Part shown: positions 35,085-48,314 of the stretch, piece after piece
Layout: each line of letters starts with the position of its first letter
How positions within the stretch are numbered: the stretch's first letter is position 1
Source of the DNA: Theobroma cacao
Taxonomy: Eukaryota; Streptophyta; Magnoliopsida; Malvales; Malvaceae
Direction: 5' to 3'
Length of the DNA: 64,000 bases
Assembly (NCBI RefSeq): GCF_000208745.1
Contig: NC_030858.1
Coordinates: forward strand, 35,856,486-35,920,485
The notes under the pieces: model-generated
What the model was told of the DNA's origin: nothing
Databases searched by the model: none
Seen by the model: only the letters and a program-made list of their open reading frames with translations
Translations under genes and position numbers: made by a program

Positions 35085-36942
35085 ATGTTTACCAATGATC
35101 AAAGGCAGGGAGAAAGAACTGGAAAGTATGGAACTCCAAGGCTGCAATATCTGCAGGTAATCTTTAGAGACACACAGTGGATGTACAGCTTTCAACTAGA
35201 ACGGTATGTTCAGAAGTGTGTCGTTTGTAAAATTTGCAGAGCTACAAAAATAACTGCGGATGTCAAGTGGGCCAGAAAAAACCCTTGTTATTTCTGTGAT
35301 TATTGCTATTCCCTTCTTCCCTGGAATAATGAGTCTCTTCTATATGGCGAATTTTCTGTGTATGATAATGAGCATGATTAGATGTTGAATGTTTCAAAAA
35401 AAAAAACTGTTGGGTATCTGTATTTACACACCAAGGTTTCTGGGTATAAAATTTCATGTTAAAGAGTATATGTGGGAGCAATTTATTAATACTTGTTTTT
35501 TCCCATTTCACTTTAGGAACTGGTGAGTCAGTTTCAGAACACAACTGATGAAGGTATGCTGCATTATTTATAATAACTTCTTTCCTGCATTGATTATGTT
35601 GCCGATATTCTTGCCCTTTGTTAAAGAATATGAATTTGGTTAACTATCTTAACTTTCCTTCTGGTCATCTCTGTGTAGTGCAGACTAATTGGTATTATCA
35701 TAAGAGTTATTACAATATTTTTCAGACAGTGTTACATACTTGGGGAGTTTGGTTTAATTGCTTTTCTGAAATGAGTGGTAGCAAAATCAAATATTTTTGG
35801 TTTCTGTATGCTTGTTTAATAGATTATTTAGAATGTAATTGCATATAATGTCTGTAATCTTTGACATGGCAGGTTTAGCGTCTTGCACCTAGGTAATGTT
35901 GTATTAAAATTTGACACCTACTAATCCATTAGATCCTCTGTTTCACAATACCCTAACTGATGGGGTACTTGTATTCACAGAAACAAAAGAGAAGATTGCT
36001 GCCAATTTGGCAAACTTTGCTTATGATCCATATAATTATTCATTCTTGCGCCAGGTTCAAAACCCAATGTTTTATGAAATAATTTGTCCTCAATGAGTAA
36101 TGTCTTTCATGTACTTTTCTACCACACTAACATCTGACTTTTCAAACAGCTTAATGTTTTGGAACTCTACCTAGACTGCTTAACAGAACCAAATGAGAAG
36201 CTTGTGGAATTTGGAATTGGAGGTATCTGCAATTCTTGTGTCGGTAAGTCTGGGCTTTTAATTCTTAAATTATGGTTTTCTATCTTCTTATTGATGATAA
36301 CCTTTGCATTATGGGTACATTTTTTTTCCTTTGCAGATCCAGCAAATGCTGCTATTCTCACTCAGTGTGATGGAATCCCTCTTGTCATTCAGTGTTTGTC
36401 AAGCCCAGTCAGAAATACAGTGAGTGGAAAATGTCCTGTTCTTGGTTATCTCTTTTTTTTGCCCCTAATTGTTTTGAGTTCCTAGAGATAGAACTTGGGA
36501 TGGTGCGTTGTACTAAATTCATTATAAAAACTCTCTCACTCCCTCCGTCTCAAAGTTTATATGTACGACAGAACTTGGGAGTTTAACTTATGGTGCACAT
36601 CTAACTAGCATCTAGTTTTTACTTACTGGAATTGATTCAGCTCATGAAAAAAAATCTAGTTTTTACCTGCTGTGAATTAATGCAGGAATTTGATGTATTA
36701 AAGCTGCTTGTGTTTAACTATGCTACACGTATACACATCTGAGAAACCTAATAATTGATTGTCAGGTGAATTATGCTCTGGGGGCCCTTTATTATCTTTG
36801 TAACAAGTCTAACAGGGAGGAGATTCTAAAGCCTGAAGTGGTTGATGTCATTGAGAGGTATGCTGCAGCTCAAACTGTAAATGTAAGCTTCAGTAATCTG
36901 GCCAAGGCATTTCTGGACAAGCATGTCTCTAAGGATAAGTAA
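35085..36942 (+). CDS. ARMC7: armadillo-repeat protein, ARMC7 orthologue (178 aa)
   Basis: Six exons: 35085-35156, 35517-35553, 35981-36054, 36150-36243, 36337-36419 and 36766-36942, all GT..AG, closing at 179 codons with stop. Start MFTNDQRQGERTGKYGTPRL matches the N-terminus of ARMC7 proteins of animals and plants. Armadillo repeats follow, with helices around ANLANFAYDPYNYSFLRQ, LNVLELYLDCLTEPNEKLVE and VNYALGALYYLCNKSNRE. A single-copy conserved protein; the animal protein has been linked to spliceosome-associated complexes, the plant role is not established to my knowledge. Exon 2 is only 37 bases. Intact. Confidence 0.9.
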
Positions 36943-38841
36943 GGTATGAATCCCACTTTTCAGCTATGATGTTTAATGGTGTGGATTGATTTCTTCCTGA
37001 ACAGAGTCTAATGAAAATCTGATTTTGAAGTGCATGGCAACTAGAGCTTTCTGGTCTGTCTCCCCTTTATACTTTTTCACTCGATTGAACTACTTTCCAT
37101 CAGCACTGGATTAGATTAGGTTGTGGTTTTGCCACTTCTTGAAAAGCTTGAAGAATTTATCACCATTGTTATCATGTTCTCATTGACCTCTTGGAACTTA
37201 GGAATTTCAGAAATAATCTTGTGTTTAAGAAATGAATCAGCAACATTGTACCAAAGATGATGTTTTTTTTTTTAATTCAAATCTGTTATTGTAAAAGTCA
37301 GGACCAATCAAAATGGCAGCCATAACCAAAATAATACTCTTAGTTATGAATTTATAATGAACCAGTTATCAGAGACCAAACATTAGTAATCTCTACGCAG
37401 GTCACAGCGGCAGAACTTACAGAAGACATATATTGGTGCAGTTATTCATCAGGAAAGACGCATACAGCATTCAGTTTAGCCAGAATGTATGCAAGTATCT
37501 GCAAGACCAGGCAAAGTTGGTATTCCACTATTCCGTGTAGCAATGGCGGGTGGCTGTTTAACAATGTAACTTTTTAGGTGGAATTACTGGGATCTTTATC
37601 GGCCTGTCATTGGGACATCAGAAGAGTTTGAAGTTTATGATTATTGTAGCTTCTTCCTAAGTGGCAACCATAAAACTAAACATCAGACCACAAAAAGCTT
37701 TTGCTCGAAGACCAGAACCAACCAAATATTCATTTTGAATTTTAGGAAATGAAACACGATTGACCTTGTATGCATCTGACAAACAAGGTGCCATTATTAC
37801 AAGATTTTGTGAAATTTGACCTGAGGTGTACGTATCCTTACATTTGATATGTTAAACTATTTTTTTTTTCTTGAAAGTTAAGTCTGATTCATTTCATAGT
37901 AGGATAAACCTTAAACTTACAAAAGGCAGGCAGTAAACTTAGAGGGATTGAGTTACGAACCATGGAGTGGTTAACAAAAATGCAACTATCAGAAACCCTG
38001 TGAAGCTATACAGAATTCACAAAACCTTACCCACAACCTCGAAATTTATACAACTTTGGTATTCCTCAACAAGTCAAATCCACATACAGAACCTAAAGCA
38101 ATTCGCAAGACATCTCCACAACTAGAAAAGTAAGAATGACAAACATTGCCTGCAGGCCTGTTTCCTCTTCTTACCTCTGCACGTGCCCTATGAAATAAGC
38201 AGAATCAAGATCTATAACTGTCCAGCACTTCCATTCATATAACAACAATAATCTGTATGCATTTTGACTCAGCCAAAGGAAGCAAGGAAGAGCATTTTAC
38301 CATATCCACCCAAGTTCCCAGTAAACCAGGATCCTCAAGGATAAATGCACGGCAACTCATTTGATCTGTCAACGCCTAGTTTATTATTGACAATTTGGAG
38401 TTTTTCTGCATGAGTTAAGCTGTGGCGGGTTATTTCTTGATTATACACCATAATCATATAAACATACTGGCTATAATGCACATGAAAACATATTAACATT
38501 TTCATCAGCATGCACTTGTGCATTTGACTTTGATTTAATAGCAAGTCTCCTTTTATTCAAAAAGTTAATTTCGGCCGTACAAAAAATATTAAAAAAATGC
38601 AAAACATAAAAATCACAGGCAGTTATGCAGAGAGAGAGAGATTATCAAGGAAATAAAGGGTAAGAGAGAAAATCAAGGACCATCAGACCTGATTTTCTCT
38701 TACCTCTATGGTTTCCACTTTGACTAATCCTGCAAAACACTTTTCAATCTTGTTTTTACGTTCTTTTCTTTCCTCAAATGTTTATGTGCTTCCAACTTAA
38801 AATTGTTATTATATCTTCTTTCTTACCATTCTTAAACCAGC
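36943..38841. other. intergenic
   Basis: 3' UTR of the ARMC7 gene, then sequence without supported ORFs up to the CHX pseudogene. Nothing else recognised. Confidence 0.5.
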
Positions 38842-41484
38842 ATGGATATCATACACAAACGTTTATGCCTTGATCAATACTCATTCAACCCTTTGGTCAC
38901 GGCATTGACGCAGACCTCTTGCATTCTTGCCATTTCCCATTTCTTCCACCTTCTCCTCAAGCCTGTGGGACAACCAGGACCAGTTGCACAAGTTCTTGTA
39001 AAAAAAACTTTCCTCTCTAGAAAAAGCAAAATGCAGGATTAAGTTGTTACAATATAATGTCTCAGTCTAGACATTTTATGTGGTTTTATCTCTTATGTAT
39101 CAGGCTGGAGTAGTCTTAGGCCCCTCGGTATCATGCCGTATTCATGACATTAGGGAATTCTTCATTCAGCCTACTTCCGGGGATTATTATCAGTTTTCCT
39201 CATATTTGTTTGAGATTATGTTTATGTTCTTAATCGGTTTGGAGACAGATATATCTTTTTCAAAGCGCAACTTGTATGTAGCAAGCATTACTGCTTATAG
39301 TGGTTTGATCTTAAATAGCATCCTTGGAGCAGCTTTGAGCCCACTTTTCATCAAACTACTGAGAATCCCTGACAAGAAGATACAATTTGCCACCGTTATC
39401 ATGATGATCCTAGCGAACTCAGCGTCTCTTGTTGTGATTCGATTAGTAGCTGATTTGAAACTCGACACTTCAGATGTAGGAAGATTGGCAGTAACTTCTT
39501 CTTTGGTCAATGAAATGTCATGTGTTCTTGTAGCTTCTCTATATCACGCTGTGGGTTCATGGAAAAGTTTTTCTTTCTTATTTCTCACCTTTCTTGTAAC
39601 CGGATTGCTTATTGGTTTGAACCAATACTTCGCCTTCTGGATTAACAAGTCGGACGGGGATAACAAATATGTGAACAATGCGGATGTTTCATTTATTTTT
39701 TTCCTGATTCTGATGTTATCATTTATTGTTGAAACATGTGGATATAGCAGCACGATTTCTTGTTTCTTAGTTGGTTTGATGTTTCCTAGAAAAGGAAAAA
39801 CATGTAGGACACTTTTGTCCAAACTCAGTTATCTTGTTGACAACTTCTTACTTCCAATTTATTTCGGATACATTGGGTTTCAGTTTGACGTAAATTATTT
39901 GAACAGTATTGCCACCATCATTACGGTTGTTGTTATGATCCTGTTGAACTTTGGGGGCAAACTTGTTAGCACCTTTGCAGCTTGCCATTACTTAAAGGTC
40001 CCACTGAATGAAGGATTCATGTTTGCTTTGATACTCAGCTTGAAGGGCCATTTCGATCTTCAACTTATCAATGTAGAACCAAACTCCAGGGTAAGTTTTC
40101 CTTTACCTGATCATATGATTATATTCCTAAACTCTCAAAAGAAACAAAGTGTTGCCTTTTGGTAAGCTTATTCTCTGTTTTCTTCACTATTGCTGCAGTT
40201 ATGGTGGAATCCATGTGTCCACAGTGTGCTGTTGTCCACTGTGGTGTTTGACACGGTTATTGGGGGGATCATAGTTGCTTTTACAGTAAAACGAGAAGAA
40301 AAATCCTTATCTCACAAACAAACCTCACTTGAATTTCATGATCCGGAGTCTGAACTCCGAATTCTGGCTTGCACCTATGGCTCAAGGCATTCTTCGGGAG
40401 CACTAGGGCTAATTTCAGCTTTGGGTGGATCCAAAAGGGCAATAGTCACCCCTTACTTGATGCACCTGGTTGAACTCCCGGAGAAGCGTAAAACCAATCT
40501 GATGTACCATCAACTTGCTGAGGGTGATCAATACAGTGACGAAGATGACTATGGTGGAGATGATGCTGTGGACACCTTTACCTCTGAGACAAAAATTTTG
40601 ATCAACATTGTTAAGGCTGTGTCATCTTTTGCATCCTTGTACGAGGATGTGTGTACTGGTGCTGAGGACAGGTGTGTATCTATTATATTCCTTCCATTTC
40701 ACGAGCATCAACGCATTGATGGCAATATGGAGATTGACAAGGAAGGGATTAGAGCAACTAACCAGAGGGTTCTGCCCATGCTCCGTGCTCGGTAGGGATC
40801 CTTGTGGACAGAACAATAACTGGATTCCAGCGACCACATGGCTCCAACTCGGTGCAACATGTAGCAACTTTGTTCTTTGGAGGCCCCAATGATAGAGAGG
40901 CATTGGCATTTTCCAAGTGGATCAGCAGCCATCCACAAGTTAACTTGACACTCATCAGATTCCTCCCAGTAAGAGAACAGATTTCTGGAAGTCATAACCA
41001 GGACAACGAGTTCTTATTGACTGTGTCAACTAACAATTCTCAGACCGCGATAGACAATGCCTCTCTGGTAGAATTCTATAACAGGTAACCCTACATTAAC
41101 AAAAACATTCAGCTCTCTAGTTCCTCCTCCGTGATTATTTGCTTACAAATTTTCACATTGAAACCTTCTTTTTCTTTTTTTTTCCCATGATCAGGTATAT
41201 TGCTTCAGGTAAAGCCAATTACACAGAGAAGCATGTTAGCAATGGGGGAGAAACTGTGACAGCTTTAACAGAATTAAGAAAAGTGTACTCGTTAGTTAAT
41301 TATAGTTGGAAAGGGTGGAAGAGGGAATTCATCAATAACAACTTTGAGTGACTGGGAGGAGTGTCCAGAGCTCGGGACAGTAGGGGATTTTTTGGCTTCT
41401 ACAGATTTCAACACCAATGCTTCAATTCTAGTTATTCAAAAACATCAGCACACCACTGATGATAGCTTCAGAGGTGACCACTGA
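38842..41484 (+). pseudogene. cation/H+ exchanger (CHX28-like), frameshifted
   Basis: Monovalent cation/proton antiporter family (CPA2). Exons: 38842-38997, 39104-40090, 40199-41084 and 41195-41484, with valid GT..AG borders. The membrane part (about residues 20-420) is open, with the usual helices and PGPVAQVL|AGVVLGPS over the first junction. The soluble C-terminal half has ESELRILACTYGSRH and TPYLMHLVELPEK. It breaks at about 40778: after NQRV the frame runs to TAG 40794-40796, while the expected HAPCSVGILVDR follows in another frame, as if one base were lost. A second shift near 41295 separates TELRKVYS from LIIVGKGGRG, and the tail (SDWEECPELGTVGDFLAS) ends at 41482. Two separate shifts favour a real pseudogene; the first could yield a truncated protein with all helices. 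Confidence 0.85.
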
Positions 41485-41855
41485 ATGTAAATGTATTTCC
41501 AAGTTAGTCATGAAAGTTTTAGCTGTTCTCATAGGTGTTAATTTAATTGAAATGTAGTGGTGAGGATAAAGCATATATTCAAAGATGTAGAAATTCATGC
41601 AGAACATCTTATATAGTTCCTTCAGGTTCACTTCCTATCCATGAAAAATATACTAATATAACTACAAAGAAAGAAATTGTCTGCACTTAGTCAGCAAACT
41701 TCTCTGCAGCAGAACTTTTCTGAAGGTACATTATTATCACTTCAATTAAGTAGTCTCTATCAAACGATGTAACTTTAATCTCAACAAGTTGAAGGAATAC
41801 ATCAGAAGTTTAAAAGGACATAATCTTAGCCGTAGTAGAGGAGTTCAACAGGACT
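41485..41855. other. intergenic
   Basis: Short space between convergent CHX and GST genes, probably their 3' UTRs. Nothing else. Confidence 0.5.
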
Positions 41856-42599
41856 TTATTTGGAAGCAGATTTTAAGGATTCTCTGCGGAGTGTAATGAA
41901 ATCTTGATGTTTCTCCTTTGGAATCCGGCATTCATTGACAGCATCGATTTTTATGAGCTTTTCAATCCATTCATATATAATTGGAAATTTCTCTGTCGTT
42001 AGTGCGTTTACTCCTGAAGCCTCTCCTGCACTATAAAACCAGAATAAAACATGTGCAACAATATCCAGGTATCCAATACTCTGACCTGCAAAAAATTCCT
42101 TCCCCTTGAGCTCATTCTCTAGAATTTTCAGCTGCTGATGCACTTCTTCAACACCCTGCTCTTGTTCCTTTCCTGTGCTATGAGAAACCTTCGCTGCTGT
42201 TGGTAAGAGCTGCAGACAGAAAGCCACATACATTTGGTAAACTGATTGTTCAAAACGAAATGATAAAGAGTGGAATGTAATATGTACCTTCTCGTCTATG
42301 AATTTAGCCCAGAAACGAGCCATGGCTCTCTCATAGGGATCTTGAGGCAAAATAGGATTGTTTTTCCAAGTCTCATCAAGGTACTCAAGAATGACTAATG
42401 ATTCTGCAAGTGGTTTTTCCTTATGCACAAGAAGAGGGACTTTCTTATGGATGGGATTATACTTGAGAAGTGAAGGACTCTTATTGGATAAGTCCTCTTC
42501 AATATATTCATAGGGTATTCCTTTGAGTTTCAGGGCTAGCTCAACTCTGCGGCTGAAAGGGCTTGCCCACATGCCAAATAGCTTCACTTCTTCGGCCAT
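41856..42599 (-). CDS. tau-class glutathione S-transferase (221 aa)
   Basis: Conjugates glutathione to electrophiles in the cytosol. Two exons, 42599-42288 and 42209-41856, giving 222 codons with stop. The N-terminal thioredoxin-like domain has the tau-type active-site Ser in FGMWASPFSRRVE (Ser near residue 13-16), KKVPLLVH and [13 protein letters not shown] (the glutathione-binding E-S pair). The C-terminal all-alpha domain follows with SIGYLDIVAHVL. The intron is 78 bases, phase 0, and has no in-frame stop, so the unspliced transcript would add 26 residues; length comparison with the family (about 220 aa) and the paralogue shows the spliced form is normal. The adjacent paralogue is at 43392. 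Confidence 0.93.
   Translation of the reverse strand: MAEEVKLFGMWASPFSRRVELALKLKGIPYEYIEEDLSNKSPSLLKYNPIHKKVPLLVHKEKPLAESLVILEYLDETWKNNPILPQDPYERAMARFWAKFIDEKVHITFHSLSFRFEQSVYQMYVAFCLQLLPTAAKVSHSTGKEQEQGVEEVHQQLKILENELKGKEFFAGQSIGYLDIVAHVLFWFYSAGEASGVNALTTEKFPIIYEWIEKLIKIDAVNECRIPKEKHQDFITLRRESLKSASK
42210..42287 (-). other. 78-base stop-free intron in the tau GST
   Basis: GT at 42287-42286 and AG at 42211-42210; length divisible by three and no in-frame stop, so retention would insert 26 residues between the two GST domains. The paralogue has an intron of the same length at the same site but with an in-frame TGA at its third codon. Confidence 0.75.
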
Positions 42600-43391
42600 A
42601 GTTCTTCTTGGGTTTTGAAAGGCTATGGGATAAATGTTTACTGTTGTTCCCCCTTAGTCGATAACATGTTACTCTTATAACTTAATAGACCTCTAGCATA
42701 AACCGATTGCTGCATGGTTCTAAACCTCAGCCATCCAAAAATTTGGCTGTTCAGCTCCTAGGGTTGCACGATGTTGCCTAACAACCATCGGAGACTAGAT
42801 ACATGACACCATTAATATATTTCTCCGATACTCTCTAGGTGACACCATTTGTATATTTTTGTTTTGCCTAGGAATACACACATACATCCGAGGGTAATCT
42901 ATTAACTAGATGGCCATGAAATTAATCAGAAAGTTGCATACATTTATGTGTGAGTAAGTTATGTTTTGCCTTGCCCCAATTAAATCGCTATAACCTAAAA
43001 CCAACCACATCATGACTCATGAGGTTAATTAGGAATAATCCATCAAGCATCATAAGTTCATCTTCTAACACCAAAGGAACCGAAGAAATGTGGAATCCTT
43101 TTTCTTAGTGTGGAATATTGTAATCTTGCTGATGTCAACAGTCAGCAACGTTTGTTTATTTAGCTTGAATTTCTGTCTATGGAAAGTTTTACAAATTAGG
43201 AAGTTGCTTGCAGCAGTAAAAACTGCTGTACTGCATCAGTAAATTGCTCTGCAGCTCAGCTGACAAGAGGTACATAAAATTTCAACTTGAATATAACAAG
43301 TCTTATTCTCTCCTATAAGCAGAATATATAATAAACAGTAGCATATATAGAACCTCATGATCACAATCCTGACAGGGTCATTCTAAAGGCT
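42600..43391. other. intergenic between GST genes
   Basis: Promoter side of the GST at 41856-42599 and 3' flank of the next. No further gene. Confidence 0.5.
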
Positions 43392-45308
<1,917 letters not shown>

Positions 45309-45380
45309 GTCGTTGTAGTATAGTGGTAAGTATTCCCGCCTGTCACGCGGGCGACCCGGGTTCGATCCCCGGCAACGGCG
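45309..45380 (+). tRNA. tRNA-Asp (GUC)
   Basis: A 72-base cloverleaf. The acceptor stem GTCGTTG pairs with CAACGGC and is followed by discriminator G. D-arm TAGTATAGTGGTAAGTA; anticodon loop CTGTCAC with GTC at 45342-45344 in a CCCGC/GCGGG stem; T-arm GGGTTCGATCCCC. The sequence matches plant nuclear tRNA-Asp almost exactly. No intron, as expected, and no encoded CCA. Confidence 0.97.
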
Positions 45381-45381
45381 G

Positions 45382-45390
45382 TTTTTTTTT
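45382..45390 (+). terminator. poly-T Pol III terminator
   Basis: A run of nine T starts two bases after the end of tRNA-Asp, a classic RNA polymerase III stop. Confidence 0.8.
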
Positions 45391-45633
45391 TCTTTTCTTA
45401 GTAACTGCAAATACCTTTCCGTGGCGGGAAATCCACGCTAACAGAAAAACAAACCCAAAAGTTTCGTTCACTTTTTCTTCAATTCTTATTTCAATCTCCC
45501 AAGCAACCGTCAGTTCCCATTCCAAAACCCCTCAGTTTGCTACGCCAATAACATGTTTCCGCTTACATTTCTCTGTACTCCTCCACGTTCCTCCGCCCCA
45601 TTACCGCCGACGACATCCACCGTCAGCCGCCGC

Positions 45634-46161
45634 ATGATCAGCAGCACCACCATCCACATAATGGCACTAGACGGGATAGTTAACGTCAACTCACTCTTCA
45701 CCTTCGCTTTATTCCTTGGCCTTGCATGGTACCCCACCCCCACCCTCATAGACCCCAGCTCCCCTGCCTGTGCCGCTGACTCCAACGTCGCCGAGAACCT
45801 CATTGCATGCCACGTGTACTCATTCAGCTCCTTCCTCTTCTCTAGCCTCATTGCATCAGCCATCAAACAAGCCATAAAAATAAGCAAAGATAGCAAAGAC
45901 GTAACAGGGCATGGAGTTGGCGCCAGTCTTGTGGATGTGAACTTGGTGGCTTTGAGGGTTGGGATGTTGGCTTCGGGTTTTGGTTCGGTTTTTGGATGTG
46001 GGTTTCTGATGATGGCTCTGGTGGCTATGGTTCAGATTAAGTTGGGGACTCTGAGTTGTGGGAGTCTTTACACTTTCGCTGCTATTGGTCCTTTGGTAGT
46101 TTTGGTCCCTTTGGCTCTGCTTATCTACATTTCTCTTGTTATTTATGCCTTTACTCGCTAA
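45634..46161 (+). CDS. four-helix membrane protein, MEE60-like (175 aa)
   Basis: Single exon. The frame is open from an ATG at 45553, but I prefer 45634 (MISSTTIHIMALDGIVNVNS) because the ALDGIVNVNSLFT block is where conserved similarity in this plant family begins; the Ser/Pro-rich lead before it looks like leader. The first hydrophobic segment is about residues 19-33, the second in SFSSFLFSSLIASAI, the third in MLASGFGSVFGCGFLMMALV and the fourth in IGPLVVLVPLALLIYISLVIYAF, with a short TR tail. An intramembrane or small-solute role cannot be read from the sequence. I recall similar proteins annotated as MATERNAL EFFECT EMBRYO ARREST 60; that name is from memory and uncertain. Only 250 bases downstream of tRNA-Asp, which may share open chromatin. 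Confidence 0.8.
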   Translation: MISSTTIHIMALDGIVNVNSLFTFALFLGLAWYPTPTLIDPSSPACAADSNVAENLIACHVYSFSSFLFSSLIASAIKQAIKISKDSKDVTGHGVGASLVDVNLVALRVGMLASGFGSVFGCGFLMMALVAMVQIKLGTLSCGSLYTFAAIGPLVVLVPLALLIYISLVIYAFTR

Positions 46162-46859
46162 AAATGGATATATCTATAAAGATTACGGAATTCTTTGTTC
46201 TCCATATTTTGTTTTCATAATTTGGATGATTACATGATTTTTCTTGTCTTGGATTCACTGCCACCAGAGATGAATTTTTGCTACTAATCAAACATTTCTG
46301 CTACAGAACTTTGTACTTTAACATGGAGATTCTACTACTTTAATTATATATAAACTATCACGTGTCTCTGATGTCTCTCACTAATTTATTTCCAAGTTTG
46401 ACACTCCTGGGATGATCTACTGATTTAGATGCATACTTTGGTAATATTTTAAGTGAGTGGTGTTGGGAATAGTGCACTGTGCTTGGTTTTCTTAATTAAA
46501 ATTGCACAGTTGCAATGTCTGCAGATACGCTTTTTGCTAATATAGTAATCAGAGAACTTAGAAATCAGAGTAAACAAATTGAATTATCCCCATCAAGTCA
46601 ATTTATTTTTCAATTCTAAGGCCGATATATTTAGTCTTCAAAAGCTGTCCATGGGAAATAACTCATTTCCTGGATTCTGCTTCTCTTATGCTAGTAAAGG
46701 CCCATGTGCTAGTAACTTGAAACAGAAATTTTGTCTAATAACTTGTTCAAACTTATCCTCAAGATTTCTAGATTAATGTAATGCATCTTGATTCAAAAGG
46801 TTTTTGCTAGGGCAAATTTGGGTCAAAGTTTTATCTGATCAAGTAAGTCTCTCAGTTTC
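46162..46859. other. intergenic
   Basis: 3' UTR of the membrane protein gene and promoter of the GT4 gene. No other feature. Confidence 0.5.
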
Positions 46860-48314
46860 ATGGCAAAGGATCAGATTACTACAATCTTCAGGTTCCATTA
46901 TTTCTGCTGCATAATTGCAGTTCTTTCTGCATTTTCTTTCATCTCAATCTTTTTTTGGTGTCATTTTTCCAGCAATTGCTATTCCATAAACCAAATAATG
47001 ATGCAAAATCCAAAGGAAGACATTGACCTACTTACATTCCCTTCTGCTTGGAATCATCTTTCTTTCCCTTCTGATCCTCCTCCTAAACTTCTTAAAATTG
47101 CCCTTTTTGTCAAGAAATGGCCTCATAAGTCTCATGCAGGAGGGCTTGAAAGGCATGCCTTGACTCTACACCTTGCCCTTGCAAAAAGGGGCCATGAGCT
47201 GCACATTTTCACTGCTTCTTCTCCAAATTCCTCCTTCCCAAGATATCCAATTAGCAATTTGATTTTTCATCTTTCAAAGCCAACAGGTGCTGGTTATCTG
47301 GAGCAGGCCGTCGTCTGGAAGCAATTTCAAACTCAAAATTCCACCAGAATACCATTTGATGTGATCCACACAGAAAGTGTTGGACTGTTGCATACTCGAG
47401 CAAAGAACCTGACAAATCTAGCTGTTACATGGCATGGGATTGCATATGAAACCATTCATTCTGATATCATTCAAGAGCTTCTGCGGACTCCTGAAGAGCA
47501 GCAGGCTTATGTGTTGACTGAAAGAGCTAAGAAGGTTGTTGAAGAGGTGAGATTTTTTCCAAGATATTCTCACCATGTTGCTACAAGTGACCATGCTGGG
47601 GATGTCCTGAAAAGAATTTACATGATCCCAGAAGAAAGAGTCCACATCATTCTTAATGGAGTAGATGAGGAGATCTTCAAACCTGATTTCTCTCAAGGAA
47701 ATGATTTTAAAGGGAAGTTTGGCATCTCAAAAAGTAGATCTTTGATTTTGGGAATGGCTGGGAGGTTGGTAAAAGACAAAGGGCACCCTTTAATTTTTGA
47801 AGCTTTGAAGCAAATATTTATGGAAAATGAAAAATTCCGAGAAACTGTTATTGTTCTTGTTGCTGGTGATGGTCCTTGGGGTGCTAGATACAGAGATCTT
47901 GGGGCCAACATATTTGTTTTGGGTCCATTGGAACAAGCTCAATTAGCAAAGTTCTATAATGCGATAGATATTTTCATGAATCCAACTCTCCGAGCTCAGG
48001 GACTGGATCATACTTTGTTAGAAGCAATACTCACTGGGAAACCAGTAATAGCTACAAGGCTTGCCAGCATCACAGGGTCAGTAATTGTCGGACCAGAAAT
48101 GGGTTACACTTTCTCTCCTACTGTTGCCTCCTTGAAAAAGGCTCTCTATAGGGTTTGGAATGATGGCAGAGAGGTTTTGGAGAAGAAAGGCAAGGTTGCT
48201 AGGCAAAGAGGGTTGCAATTGTTCACTGCCACCAAAATGGCAGCCGCATATGAAAGACTGTTTCTGTGCATATTAAAGGAAGAATATTGCAAATACCAAA
48301 ATCCGTTTAATTAA
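46860..48314 (+). CDS. GT4-family glycosyltransferase, type II membrane protein (484 aa)
   Basis: Single exon. N-terminal cytosolic tail of about 12 residues, one signal anchor (about residues 13-38) and a lumenal GT-B catalytic region, so a Golgi or ER transferase. N-terminal Rossmann half with GGLERHALTLH (about 94-104), the donor-phosphate loop type; middle block NGVDEEIFKPD (about 266-276), then GMAGRLVKDKGHP and GDGPWGARYRDL. The C-terminal half has GLDHTLLEAILTGKP (about 380-394) with the retaining-GT Glu of the EX7E motif, as in GT4 (glycosyl transferases group 1). Donor and acceptor sugars are unknown. Plant relatives are single-exon genes of similar length. Intact. Confidence 0.9.
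   Translation: MAKDQITTIFRFHYFCCIIAVLSAFSFISIFFWCHFSSNCYSINQIMMQNPKEDIDLLTFPSAWNHLSFPSDPPPKLLKIALFVKKWPHKSHAGGLERHALTLHLALAKRGHELHIFTASSPNSSFPRYPISNLIFHLSKPTGAGYLEQAVVWKQFQTQNSTRIPFDVIHTESVGLLHTRAKNLTNLAVTWHGIAYETIHSDIIQELLRTPEEQQAYVLTERAKKVVEEVRFFPRYSHHVATSDHAGDVLKRIYMIPEERVHIILNGVDEEIFKPDFSQGNDFKGKFGISKSRSLILGMAGRLVKDKGHPLIFEALKQIFMENEKFRETVIVLVAGDGPWGARYRDLGANIFVLGPLEQAQLAKFYNAIDIFMNPTLRAQGLDHTLLEAILTGKPVIATRLASITGSVIVGPEMGYTFSPTVASLKKALYRVWNDGREVLEKKGKVARQRGLQLFTATKMAAAYERLFLCILKEEYCKYQNPFN

Noticed and set aside
42210..42599. GST read as one uninterrupted 247-residue protein
   Set aside because: The insert of 26 residues has GT..AG borders, is absent from the family and coincides with the intron of the paralogue.
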